Of a stretch of 29,434 bases of DNA, positions 1 to 10,121 are shown one piece after another. Within the stretch, counting starts at the first letter, position 1, and each line of letters opens with the position of its first letter. The position numbers and the translations under genes were made by a program. The notes below the pieces were generated by a model. It was not told where the DNA came from. It saw nothing but the letters and a program-made list of their open reading frames with translations, and ran no database searches. The DNA is from Phlegmacium glaucopus (taxonomy: Eukaryota; Basidiomycota; Agaricomycetes; Agaricales; Cortinariaceae), in contig MU130492.1 in NCBI GenBank assembly GCA_015039465.1, positions 249,930 through 279,363 on the forward strand. Reading direction: 5' to 3'.

Positions 1-233
1 GCGGACGGTGAGGTTAATAATATGTAAGTATGAGAATAGGTGGATGGTAGAGTTAATAAGTAGGCAGGAGCGGATAAGGGTACCCGGTAATAGGTAGGCA
101 TAAATAAGCAGTAGTAAATAAGTAGACGACGACGACGACAATAAGTATGGCAGAGTTGATAAGTAGGCAGCTGTGTAAGTGTAATAGGTAGGTGCGGAAA
201 AAATAAGTATACAGCGACGACAATTAGTAAAGA
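1..233 (+). repeat. copy 1 of a ~230 bp segmental duplication (partner 501-723)
   Basis: It starts gcggacggtgaggttaata and matches 501-723 nearly base for base, including the gacgacgacgac run and the word tggcagagttgataagtagg. Differences are a few substitutions and a six-base acccgg-type insertion near 80. The window begins inside this copy, so its left end may be cut off. Confidence 0.9.
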
Positions 234-500
234 CGAATTAGGTGGTCGGCGACACCATCACGTTTGCCCGTAGAGTTCTATTATTATCTATAATCTAATC
301 TGTGATCTAATCCTAATCTATATGTTCTGAGCCGGTTTTGGCCGCGGCCGTTGGGTTTTCGGCGCGCGCGTCCACCGTTGCGTTAGTAGAATGGAACAAT
401 GTTTGCTGTGCTCAGACCAGTCGTCAGGTTAACCTGATGAGGTGGCGGAAAGCAATAGGCAGGCAATAGGTAGGGGGTAAAGGATAAGGACAACAAGTAC

Positions 501-723
501 GCGGACGGTGAGGTTAATAATATGTAAGTATGAGAATAGGTGGATGGTAGAGTTAATAAGTAGGCAGGAGCGGATAAGGGTAATAGGTAGGCATAAATAA
601 GCAATAGTAAATAAGTATGCGACGACGACGACAATAAGTATGGCAGAGTTGATAAGTAGGCAGCTGTGTAAGTATAATAGGTAGGTGTGGAAAAAATAAG
701 TATGCAGCGACGACAATTAGTAG
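501..723 (+). repeat. copy 2 of the ~230 bp segmental duplication
   Basis: It is a direct-orientation copy of 1-233, 500 bp downstream. The two copies diverge after the shared gcgacgacaattagta word, at about 718-723. High similarity in such a simple background suggests recent duplication or gene-conversion-like homogenisation. Confidence 0.9.
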
Positions 724-1010
724 ACAAACAATAGGTAAGTGGCTGAAAAATAGGTGGACGACAGAATGACGTGAACAGGTAGGAAAAGGATAATAACGGT
801 AATAGGTAGGCAGTAGTATATAAGTAGGCGGAGTAATAGATAAACGACAAGCAATAAGTTAGTGGAGTGAGATTAGGTAGTCGACGGAGCAATAAGTAAC
901 CAACAACAGACAGGACAGTAGACAGATGGCGGTACGGTAATAGGTAACTGTCCGATAATATGAAGACGGTCGTGTCTAAAGGATTTGGCAGTCGGTGGAA
1001 AGAATAGGTA

Positions 1011-1215
1011 GCGGCGTAAGTGGATAAGGGGAATAGTTATGCGAGGTACCAATAGATAGGCGGGCAGTGGATAAGGTTAATAGGTAAGAAAGGTTCTAAT
1101 AGGCAGGCGGCAGTGGATAAGGCGAATAGTTAAGCGAGACACTAATAGGAAAGTGGCAGACCACAGCTGTTAACTGAATAGTTAAGCGAGGTACTAATAG
1201 GTAGGGGGCTGTGGA
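1011..1215 (+). repeat. tandem repeat, unit about 45-55 bp
   Basis: There are four or so imperfect units with the skeleton cagtggataagg, gaatagttaagcgag, then a variable triplet and ctaatagg. Clear units begin near 1011, 1065, 1109 and 1160. They are a higher-order arrangement of the same short words as the rest of the tract. Confidence 0.7.
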
Positions 1216-1467
1216 TAACAGCAATAAGTACTGACGGTGGGAATAAGCAGCAGCAATAGGTACATGAAACACAAATAGGTAGGTGGTTGTCGATAAAGGT
1301 GGGTAGAAGTAATAAGTAAGAGATAGAGGGACGCACAAACGAGAGCGAACAACGATAGTAGGTAAGTGGGTAATAGGTAAACGTTTGTTACAAGTAGGTA
1401 AGCGATGAAAACAACAGGTACAAGTACTTGTTATCCCATGAACAACGGGGATAGGAAATGGGGGATG

Positions 1468-1619
1468 GATAACGGATGGATAACGAAAGGCGGCTGGTGG
1501 ATTAAGCAGGACGGGGAAGGCGGATTGACAACGGAACAGCACTTGGATAACAAGACTAGTTGATAACGGATGGATAACGAAAGGTGGCTGGTGAATTAGG
1601 CAGGACAGGGAAGGGCGGT
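1468..1619 (+). repeat. tandem duplication, period 94 bp
   Basis: The word gataacggatggataacga at 1468 recurs at 1562, and the following bases (ggctggtg, ttaggcagga, gggaagg) also match. Two copies are present: 1468-1525 matches 1562-1619 closely, with a different spacer in between. Confidence 0.85.
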
Positions 1620-1710
1620 GTTATTGATAAGATACGAATGCTGGATGATATATATAAATCATGTCGTTGTATTGCAACGGTATTATACATAAGTACGGTA
1701 TTGTCTAGTG

Positions 1711-2593
1711 GGGCTTTGTCTCTAACGATGTGCTGTCAATTGGAGACATTCGAATCAAAATCATCATCAGAGATGGCAAGGTTGTGATAGGGCGGTCCTG
1801 TAGGTAGTGGTCAGCGTCATCGCCAAGGTAGATATAGTGAGGTGATGTTGTAGGTATGGAATAGATTGGATAAGCCAACACGTCACGGGAAAACACTGAG
1901 TGACGCCGCAAGAAGACTTGGTAGCCAACGAACGTTCTCGATCTGACAAAAGGGATTATACACAGAACACCGTCGACCAGTCAGAATACCAGAACACGGG
2001 ACAAGTACAATACAGAGAGCGGGGGTATTTGTGAAACCAGAGCCTGTATGTAGTGAGTGGGGCGTCCCGCGTCTGGATCCAGCCAACAAGTAAAGCGATT
2101 TGATAGGCAAGTAGTTCGTCGACTCGGAGAATAATATAACCCAGTCTGATCGTAGGTGACCTGAGCGTACTTGCGAGAGACAGTGAATAGGTTTGGGTTA
2201 AAATGACTAGGGTTGAGTTCTTGAAAGGGAAAGGTCAGTCAGTCAAATGGAGCTGGGTAAGGAAGGAAGTCACCATACAAGCACGGAAACGCAAAACCCC
2301 AGCCCAGAGGTATCAAGAACACAATTTGACGATCGCTAAGCGTGCGCAAGTTGCCATACTAGAGGAGAAAGGCGTATAGTCAATACCTAACAAGCATGGT
2401 TGGTGAGTGTTTTGAAGCACAAGTCGACCTTCAGTGTATCGTGTGGCTAGGGAGATGTATAGACGTTGAGTTAAAATCAGAATCTGGAAATCAGAACAAA
2501 AACTGACGGCCATCGTTCATGTGATTTTTATGCTTTTGACCCATTTAGTCACCCCCATAGATAGGTCCTCGTCGTAAGATCTGATTGGTTCAG
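1711..2593 (+). repeat. 883 bp dispersed direct repeat, copy A
   Basis: The segment from gggctttgtctctaacgatg to gatctgattggttcag recurs at 3834-4709 in the same orientation, with scattered substitutions and small indels. The minus strand of both copies has related but interrupted open frames, for example matching Leu/Ser-rich peptides at 1883-2110 and 4007-4225. That suggests a decayed coding sequence or element, but I do not recognise a protein family. There is no clear TG..CA terminus, primer-binding site or target duplication to make it an LTR. Confidence 0.9.
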
Positions 2594-3833
2594 AGAACAA
2601 GAGTTGGATGGAATTATGCTGGAACGCTGGCGCTGACTGCTGGCCGTCAAGTGGTACTTTTTCCGCCTGTATTCTTTGGCGAAAAAATTAGTATGTGGAT
2701 TAAACACAATTTTTCCCTACGGCTCTATTTCCTTACCATAAAATTTAGGGACCTAGTTTCTTAGAAACCGTAGGATGGCAAATGCCTCACCATCGAACAC
2801 CGGTCAGTCCAGTTATTTACAGACTCAAACTACTATTCCATCCCAGGCCTTGACAAGTTACTATCTCCCCTTGGATTACCGATTATTGGCTCTGAAACTA
2901 ACCACCTTGTTTGAAAGGTTTTATCAAATTCGGTCGTCGTCGCCGTCGTCATTGCCTGCTTTTGGGTGGATTTGTCTACGGTCTACCCCCTTGTTTTCTG
3001 GTAGATTGTAAAGTTCTTCAACTTTATTGTTATTCTAACAGACGTCCTCTTTCTTATCTTTTGTCCTTTCGTAGTATCTTTCACCAAACTCTCACCAAGG
3101 TGTATTTCTTCTCCTGCCCAATTTCCCTGTTAGTTATATACCATATCCTTGATACTTCGTAGTACTGGTTATAAAGTTGCCAGGAGTAGCATACTTGTGA
3201 TTAGCTGGGTATATGTGCTGAGAGGCTTATTCCACAAACTTAGCTGTTACTCATGAAAGGAATTTTATTTAAGGGTCATCAGGTAATTCAATTTTTGTTT
3301 TCCAGTTCAACTGATATTGATGATTCCGTAGCAGGTCTATGGCATTCCTCCCCGTTTGGGCCTGATTTATCAGACGTAGTGCGGCAGAAATACGGTGTAG
3401 TCATTGGCCAATAAACGCGGCGAAATCACCATGCGACGTCAAGATCTTGGCACCCAGCCAAGGAAATTCCCGACATCTTTATTCAGGACAAGGGAGGTTG
3501 TTCTCCCAGAGATTTTCGAGACGGAGGAAAACCTATTTCGTACATGCGACAGTTTATACTCCTCTTCATGTGGGGTCGCCATGGATAACAAGCGTCCCAC
3601 ATAACATTGCGAAACTGCTGGATTGGTTTGATGGTATAGCCGGTCTGCATGGAATCTACCCTTCTCTATTCACAATCATATCACATTCATTGAAGATATC
3701 TTATTGTTGGAACTAATTCATTGCTGGATATAACTTATTATTGTTCTGAGCTCACACAACTTGTAGGCAAAATGCTAAAACGGCATAATATTATGCTTTG
3801 GATGTAAAAGATAGACATAACTCAATCTATGGA
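2594..3833. other. spacer between the two 880 bp repeats; weak open frames only
   Basis: No gene can be supported here. A 78-codon frame opens at 2775 (starts MANASPSNTG) and has reasonable composition for about 47 codons, then loses frame near 2920. Adjacent frames carry hydrophobic runs, so this could be the wreck of a small membrane protein gene. Two overlapping frames at 3404-3604 and 3447-3716 are similarly unconvincing. The stretch around 2670-2760 is a relic of another gene and is listed separately. Confidence 0.5.
2670..2762 (+). pseudogene. relic of intron 2 and flanking exon ends of the 8917-10121 gene
   Basis: The words gtggattaaacacaat, tctatttccttaccat and aaatttagggacc occur here in the same order and spacing as at 9236-9295, the exon 2/intron 2/exon 3 junction of the gene at 8917-10121. 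A nearby tgctggccgtcaag (about 2638) also recurs in that gene (about 9375), but in a different relative order. Because intron sequence is shared, the copy arose at DNA level, not by reverse transcription. It is short and rearranged and cannot be functional. Confidence 0.7.
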
Positions 3834-4709
3834 GGGCTTTGTCTCTAACGATGTGCTGTCAATCGGAGACATTCAAATCAAAACCATCATCAGAGACGGC
3901 AAGGTTGTGGTAGGGCGGTCCTGTAGGTAGTGGTCAGCGTCATCGCCAAGGTAGATATAGTGAGGTGATGTTGTAGGTTATGGAATAGATTGGATAAGCT
4001 AACACGTCACGGGAAAAAACTGAGTGACGCCACAAGAAGCCTTGGTAGCCAACGAACGTTCTCGATCTGACAAAAGGGATTATATACAGAACACCATCGA
4101 CCAGTCAGAATACCAGAACAGACGAGTACAATACAGGGAGTATTTGTGAAACCGGAGCCTGTGTGTAGTGAATAAGGCGTCCTGCGTCTGGATCCAGCCG
4201 ACAGGTAAAGCAAATTGATAGGCAAGTAGTTCGTCGAGAATAATATAACCCAGTCTGATCGTAGATGACCTGAGCGTACTTGCGGGAGACAGTGAATAGG
4301 TTTGGATTAAAATGACTAGGGTTGAGTTTCCTGAAAGGGAAAGGTCAGTAAGTCAAATGGAGCTGGGTAAGGAAGGAAGTCACCATACAAGCACGGAAAG
4401 GTAAAAAAATCCCAGCGCAGAGGTATCAAGAACACAATTTGACGATGTCGCCAAGCGTGCGCAAGTTGCCATGCTAGAGAAGGGAGGCGTATGGTCAATA
4501 CCTAAGAAGCACATAGTGGGTGAGTGCTTCGGAGCACAAGTCGACCTTCAGTGTATCGTGTGGCTAGAGAGATGTATAGACGTTGAGTTGAAACCAGAAT
4601 CTGGAAATCAGAACAAAAACTGATGGCCATCGTTCATGTGACTTTTATGCTTTTGACCCATTTAGTCACCCCATAGATAGGTCCTCGTCGTCAGATCTGG
4701 TTGGTTCAG
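3834..4709 (+). repeat. 876 bp dispersed direct repeat, copy B
   Basis: It is the second copy of the 1711-2593 repeat, running from gggctttgtctctaacg to ctggttggttcag. It has several small deletions relative to copy A, for example within the ctcgtctgttctgg region on the minus strand and near 4230. Both copies have stops in the minus-strand frames, consistent with decay of the source sequence. Confidence 0.9.
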
Positions 4710-5585
4710 GCCAGATCTATAAGATAAAACAAAAATGGTAGATCACAGAATGATATCAGACAGGTGAAAGAAGGAGTAAAAAAAGGAAGAGGTGTAAGAA
4801 TTGTATCAAGAAGGGAAGAGAGCAAGGAACTCAATAAAAAGGTGCCCGAAAAGTTCGTGAAGGGAGCAACGATTAATGATACGAAAAGATATGATGCGAC
4901 TGGAGTTGAAAGAGACCTGGTGATGTACCAGCAAGCTGAACTAATGGCTTGTGAATTTCACATGCCTTGTAAAATGCCCTGGATATCATCTACTTCATCC
5001 CAGAAAAATGAATTCAACTCCCAAACGGCCTGCGTATGGACTTAAAACCGTTGTTCTTGTGGGCGAGGATATCGCAAAAACAGGGATGCAGGCCCTGCCC
5101 CAGAGCCCTATCATTAAGCCGTATTCTTATAACCAAAAAAAAGAGTATGTTCGGAGATTCACACGTCTTAGTTGAGCAAAAAGAAGATATAGGCGAAGGC
5201 GTAGGTTCCTTAGAATGAAGAAATCGTTGTTTACCATATGTTTGTGTAGGCAAGGCGTTGTTGTGATAATGATTGGTTCGCGCCTCTTGTAACAATGCAA
5301 TTTTAATTTTCAAATAATCGTCGAAGCCAGGTGCTCTCACGATCTTGAACTTGCAAGCGCACATTATTATATAAATTTCGTGAGTCGTCCGTTTTCGCGA
5401 GTCGATGGGGAGAATTTCTCAAGCCTATCACCCCGGAACATGGATGGGCACACTACTCAGACTGCAAGGCTCAATTGAATGTGAATGAAGGCAGAGTAAA
5501 AGCTTGATGCCCAAATAGGATTGAAAGACGATTTGGGGCTTAAGGAAGGAGTCGGATTGCCCTCCAACTCTCGTCTCTGATTATC
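4710..5585. other. intergenic; no supported gene
   Basis: The stretch is A-rich at its left end. A lysine-rich 93-codon frame (4764-5045, plus) and a 116-codon frame (5014-5364, minus) overlap each other. Neither has recognisable motifs or convincing splice structure, and I treat both as chance frames. The right end serves as upstream sequence of the gene starting at 5586. Confidence 0.5.
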
Positions 5586-6200
5586 ATGAAGTATCCAGTG
5601 ATCACTGCTCTCACCGCATGTCTTGTCTTCCTCTCATACGCACCTGTGATATCCTCTCAGCCTCAGGTTGAAAATCTGGCTTGTTCGTTTTCGAATCTCC
5701 ATCGCGCTCCTAACTTATGCTAATTTTGACCCTTGAACGAATATCCAGGAGACGGAAGACAAATCTACGGAAGAGGAAGAAGATTATGCTCCTCAATCTC
5801 CGCGAGCGAGTCTCAAGGCCAGGCGCAAATATCAGAGTCCATCAAATCGTCCACCTCATGATGCGAACTTGGATACCTCGACAGTACACATTCAAGGCCT
5901 CGGGGGCGCATCAAACTCACCTATAGGCTTACCAGACGGGCACTGCCTACATACATCACGCTTCATATTGTTCAATATGTGGGCATCCTTTTTCCCGTCC
6001 CTCTGGAAGTCCTGAGGGGACCACATCAGACTCACATATTGGTAATAACAATTTCGTGAATTGTAAGTGAGTCGTTATGTTACACGTTTATGGAACTGAT
6101 GACAGTGGTTGACCATGATATCACAGGCACTCCTCGTACTTGCACCCAGCGGACACAGGAAACAAACTATAGCGAGGATTGCGAAGCGTGCCTACATTGA
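5586..6200 (+). CDS. putative small secreted cysteine-containing protein (4-exon model)
   Basis: Exons are modelled at 5586-5666, 5749-5883, 5936-6062 and 6127-6200, giving 138 residues. The first exon encodes MKYPVITALTACLVFLSYAP, a good signal peptide ending near SSQPQ. An acidic, then basic linker follows (ETEDKSTEEEEDY, SLKARRKYQSP), then a C-terminal part with six Cys residues, including CSICG and CEAC. The last two introns have usual sequences (GTACAC..CAG with a CTCAC branch point; GTAAGT..CAG); intron 1 has a weak GTTGAA donor. After the TGA at 6198 the same frame stays open for about 38 codons and contains further Cys (KCATYWGCHERT), so the gene may be longer with an unseen intron, or cut by a premature stop. 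I recognise no family; an effector-like or surface protein is a guess. Confidence 0.45.
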
Positions 6201-7274
6201 GCAAGCTTCAAATGCGCTACCTACTGGGGATGCCACGAAAGAACCTTACGCACAACCCGACCGGTATTTGGCTTGCAGTCATACAATAGCGATGTCATTG
6301 ACTACTTATATTAGAAGCTTCGTTTGTGACCGTACATGGGTGATGAGTCTGAGCGACGAATGGTAAGGAGTCTTCACTATAGAAGTCTGACGTGTTTCAC
6401 GTCATGTGCCCATGTCAAGGCTTGATTCAAAGCTACCATGTTCTCGTGTATTCATGCACAACTAGCTACCCTTCTCCGCTGCCCTCAAAATGTACGGTAT
6501 CCTATCAAAGTTCTACGCAAGCCCTAACTGGTATCCGTCAAAACCACAATCACCACACGCCGGACTCCTACTCTAAAGCAGTCGATCGCACACCCCCCAA
6601 GCGATCAGAAAATCCCTCGAGTTGATCCCAGGTCGGACCTCGTTCAAAAACCATACGAGGCACCTTCAGGAATCAGGGAGAATGGAGCCGTAAAACAGAC
6701 GAGTATCGGAGTGGAGGGAGAGAAGCAATCATATGCGCCGAAAGGAGGTGAAAACGGTCGTTATGGTGCAGGGGGGGTCATGGGCTGAAGATAAGGGACC
6801 AGAGACGAGTGAAGGAACGGATCGAAAATCGAGTCATGAATGACAGTCTTTCAAATATTATCTTATTTTTGTTTCTTGTTATGTCGTGCGTTCAACATCT
6901 TAAACGGCCAATAACCTTATCGACTATTATTGAAAAAAAATGTTCTAAATCATTGTATCACCCTTGATCGTTGTTTGTACCATCCTTATATTTGAACTGC
7001 TTTGGGCGCTTGTCGAATGACACCACCTTCTGTGCATCACTTGAACGAAGGCCTGCGATCCATCAATGCTATTATTATGACTCGGAACTACATTTAACAA
7101 GAGTACATCGCTGAAGAATTCACTGAAGTTCACACCCCTATTCTCAATTGGAATTAACAAGATATAGTTAAATGAGAATAGCGGTGTCATACTACTGCGC
7201 ATTATTATATATTTGTAGAATAAGGACATCGGCGAGAGGAGAAAAGAACAACATATTCATATCAGACCTGAACA
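6201..7274. other. intergenic; possible read-through remnant at left edge
   Basis: At 6201-6314 the frame of the preceding small gene continues in Cys-containing sequence after a TGA, and a GTATTT..TTAG intron-like segment lies at 6262-6314. A GGTAAG donor-like site at 6362 has a CTGAC branch-like word downstream. These hint at more exons, but no consistent model emerged. Nothing else is supported; the minus-strand frame at 6945-7229 lacks motifs. Confidence 0.4.
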
Positions 7275-7409
7275 ATGAGTCGATCTCGGGATGGTCGTAG
7301 CTACGGCCGGAACGATAGGGTATTGACCGTCATAATTGCTTCGAGATGTATCGGGTTTAGAAAGCTTATGACAAAGTGCTTGAATTTCAGATATGCATAA
7401 TATGTCACG
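7275..7409 (+). pseudogene. short 5' gene fragment, two exon-like pieces
   Basis: An ATG at 7275 opens MSRSRDGRSYGRNDR, followed by a GTATTG..TTTAG intron-like segment of only 41 nt (7320-7360). The second piece, KAYDKVLEFQICIICH, runs into a GTAAGA donor at 7410. The second piece lies within the 7362-7679 repeat; its partner copy at 10665 has a stop in the same frame. No plausible third exon was found. It may be the beginning of a truncated gene. The Arg/Ser/Gly start resembles RNA-binding proteins in composition only. Confidence 0.25.
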
Positions 7410-7679
7410 GTAAGACGTGTCGCGCTCCCTCTCACCTGACTCTGTTCGAAGATCCGAAGGTTTTTTTTTGAAAGACTATCTGCTTTATGGATGGTTGCCG
7501 CAAAGGGCTGAATCAGAAACAGACCGGATGCCTTCCCGTATAGGCTTCTCCTCGAAGTACTGCTGCCACCATGTGCTACATATTTATGTGTCTCATTTTA
7601 CTGTTAGATGCACCTAGAGCTTAGTAATCACATCTTATCATTCGTTGAATATTCCACTCCGATCTACTTTCCGACGTGG
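7362..7679 (+). repeat. diverged ~320 bp direct repeat, copy A (partner 10665-11050)
   Basis: It shares ordered blocks with 10665-11050: atgacaaagtgcttgaattt, ctgactctgtt, ctttatggatg, gaagtactgctgc, cattcgttgaatattc and ctttccgac. Divergence is substantial, with indels (copy B is longer around 10880-10980). The two copies are 3.3 kb apart in the same orientation and bracket the gene at 8917-10121. Confidence 0.85.
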
Positions 7680-8916
7680 GAGACTATTGGATTGAAAATA
7701 AATTGTATCCTTCTCATACTTCTTGGTGACGCCAATCCGTCAAATGCATGAGCTTGGGACATCCACTGAGACCAACCACGCTATTTGGGATGGATAATGT
7801 GGAATCGGGAGCACTAGTCATCAAAGATGAGAAGAATCATACTGCACATAGGACGCAGGCCGACACGGCAAGGGTTCATCGTGCTGTAGCGCTGTCATGA
7901 CATAATATTATTATTAAATAATGATAAGCATCGTGTTCCCAAAAGGCAATATCCGACCCATCATCACTCGCGACTTGCGCCAGCTGCAACGAAAGCAATA
8001 ACTGTCTCCTAGTAGGGACGTCCGCATGATCCTTGATTAACGGTGTGATGGTAAGAAAGGTGTATTGTTGTTCAATGACCGCAGGTCCGAGTCGTCATCT
8101 CAGCTAAGTCAGCTTTGCTGTTCCATAATACAAGTGTTTGACAGTTTTCCATAGTACCCTGTTTCGACCCTGAAACCCTGAATTTCCTGATGCGTCTCCA
8201 GCCAAATCCATATGCCCTCACATTCAATGGTATTGGTTCGGAATAACGAGTGAGCTTTTGAGGTTAAGATGATTATTTTTTGAGGTTATACGTGAAACCG
8301 TAGGATTGGCCGCCGGGGTCGCATTCAACGATAATTTACTGCGTTACTCTGCATCAATCCACCAATAATACTTAATCGTCCCAGAGACGATCGTACCCCT
8401 TTCGATGCCTTCAAGTATCATGAGCAGCTTTCATTTGCCTTGGAAAAAAAAGCGATTGCGTGACATTTAGAGACATAGGTGGGGAAAATTCATAACCAAA
8501 TACAAAACCCTCGGTGGCTAATGCTAAATGTGGCTGACAGATGATCTGCCAATGGTTGACTTTGATCTTTTTTGGACTCCAAAAAATGCAACTACAGGAG
8601 AGGCGTATAGGGCGTGACCAAAAAGGCCGAGTTTAGTGAAATATAACCGATGATTTGGCTTCAAGAACTTTAGAAGACATAGGGAAAATGGGCCACCTTC
8701 CATAAAGGCGTCCCCATTCTTGTCACGTTTTGCGCAGGGCGTGCTGTTATTTAAGGCCTCTCTGTCCTCATTTCCTCCTTCCAACTGCCACACATTTACC
8801 ATCTTTTTTATCTTTTGTCAACAAATACCCCGCGTCCACATTGTGAGCGCCTACAATACCTACTTTCCTACCCGTGATTCATTTTTTTCCGTTCCCTGAC
8901 ACAGCTTCATCTGAAA
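7680..8916. other. intergenic, upstream of the 8917 gene
   Basis: No coding segment is supported. The minus-strand frame at 8524-8802 (92 codons) has no motif or splice context. The sequence just before 8917 is pyrimidine-rich, as is common for fungal promoters and 5' leaders. A further 5' exon of the downstream gene could lie here but I could not define one. Confidence 0.45.
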
Positions 8917-10121
8917 ATGCGGGTTTCGGTCCACCAGAATTATCGAAGAGAGAAAGAAATGAAATTAAATAGCCTTAAATCCTTTCGTGTCCCGCCGTCT
9001 CACATCACTTTAGTAAGCACTCCAAATTGTTGCTGTCATTGAATTCTGCTCACCTGAATACTTTAGTATACGACAATTGTAGTCCGTCAAGACCTTCCAA
9101 AGACTGAGAAATATTTTTCTCCATACATTTGGTTTCCCAAAGGCCCACCCGTGACTGCTAGCCGCCGACTTGTCCTCTTTTTCCAACATGGAGATATGAA
9201 CGACGTTCTAGATACTCTGAGGGAAGAATTGGTACGTGGATTAAGCACAGTTATTCCCTGAAATTCTATTTCCTTACCATGAAATTTAGGGACCGGGTTT
9301 TTCAAGAAGCGCAATATCGCAAGGAATTCAGGTTCAAAATGATATCCTCAGATATACAGCGCAAATTACTGCTGGCCGTCAAGTCGCACATTCAACAGAG
9401 TTCAACAATCATGAACGTTTCCTTAGAGAACATCGATGGTCAGAAATGTTAACGGAGCCTGGCGCCGAGGAGAAAAAGCGTGTAACTCAAGTGTTTTATG
9501 GTTTCTATTCCATGGGACGTGAGGCTGAGAAAAATGGTTCGTGATTGAAATACTTTGGTTTATTTAATTGCCTCTCAAATTTTGTTTTTCCGAAACAAAA
9601 GGCTGGAAAAACATTTTTGTCCAGTCGACCCAGCTCAATAATCGGTCTGCAGGAACAGGGTAAGTGCTCAGATCTCAAACCCCAGTTCTAACCACTCGTT
9701 GGGGTCGGGGAATATGTACTGAAATCCACATCTACATATTATATTAGTCGTTTCAAACAACCATACCCACAAAGTCATTGGCGCCCCCTTCCAGTTGGAG
9801 ACAAAACCAACAAGCAGTTGTGTCGGCCTCTTCCAGCCAATAAAGTAGCTCCCCCTCCACGTGTCGAACAACCAGGTGAATATTTACCTACAACATGATT
9901 TTGAATCTATTTTCACCTTGTATTGCGCAGACTCAGTTGCTGGTTCTGCGTCATGGACTCAGACGAAGAATGCAGGCGCATCCACTTCAATGGCATGGGA
10001 TAAAGACGTAAGTCCAATCAACCTTATCAAAGGGGAGAGACCACCTGAGTTTAGTTTGACAACGCTTCAGGTCTTGCTCGCTAACTACCTGCCTGCATCC
10101 GCTCTGCCCCAAGTTTGTTAG
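8917..10121 (+). CDS. unrecognised seven-exon gene, 273 residues
   Basis: Exons: 8917-9012, 9067-9231, 9290-9536, 9602-9659, 9748-9875, 9931-10007 and 10071-10121. All six introns are GT-AG, 54-88 nt, and the phases join without a stop. The start ATG (MRVSVHQNYRREKE) follows an in-frame stop; a second in-frame ATG is at 8959. The protein is hydrophilic, with segments such as KYFSPYIWFPKG, LVLFFQHGDMNDVLDTLREEL, FLREHRWSEMLTEPGAEEKK and VFYGFYSMGREAEKNGW, then a Pro-rich, Ser/Thr-rich tail. No signal peptide, membrane helix or known catalytic motif is visible. The LVLFFQHGD segment could pass for a hydrolase strand but nothing else supports that. The downstream 10200-10640 sequence looks like more coding in broken frames, so the true C-terminus is uncertain. 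Likely a lineage-restricted fungal protein. Confidence 0.55.

Larger units (their letters stand above)
1..1620. repeat. degenerate purine-rich interspersed/tandem repeat tract
   Basis: This 1.6 kb stretch is built from imperfect reiterations of short words such as aataggtagg, aataagta, gataagg and gcagtgg, nearly all in the same orientation, so the plus strand is rich in A, G and T and poor in C. The open frames across it on the minus strand translate to low-complexity Leu/Tyr/Pro/Ser strings and are not genes. An island of ordinary composition (about 240-430) interrupts the tract. No TTAGGG-type telomere array is seen. The function is unknown; a decayed minisatellite is the plainest reading. 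Confidence 0.8.

Noticed and set aside
383..892. 169-codon minus-strand open frame over the 5' repeat tract
   Set aside because: It encodes a low-complexity Leu/Tyr/Ser/Pro string that follows the repeat words; no gene features.
1711..4709. LTR retrotransposon interpretation of the 880 bp repeat pair
   Set aside because: No TG..CA ends, no primer-binding site or polypurine tract recognised, no flanking target duplication, no pol-type motif.
4764..5364. Overlapping frames 4764-5045 (plus) and 5014-5364 (minus)
   Set aside because: No motif, no splice context and mutual overlap; the A-rich composition alone can explain the lysine-rich frame.
6945..7229. 94-codon minus-strand frame
   Set aside because: No recognisable domain, no flanking exon that joins in phase.
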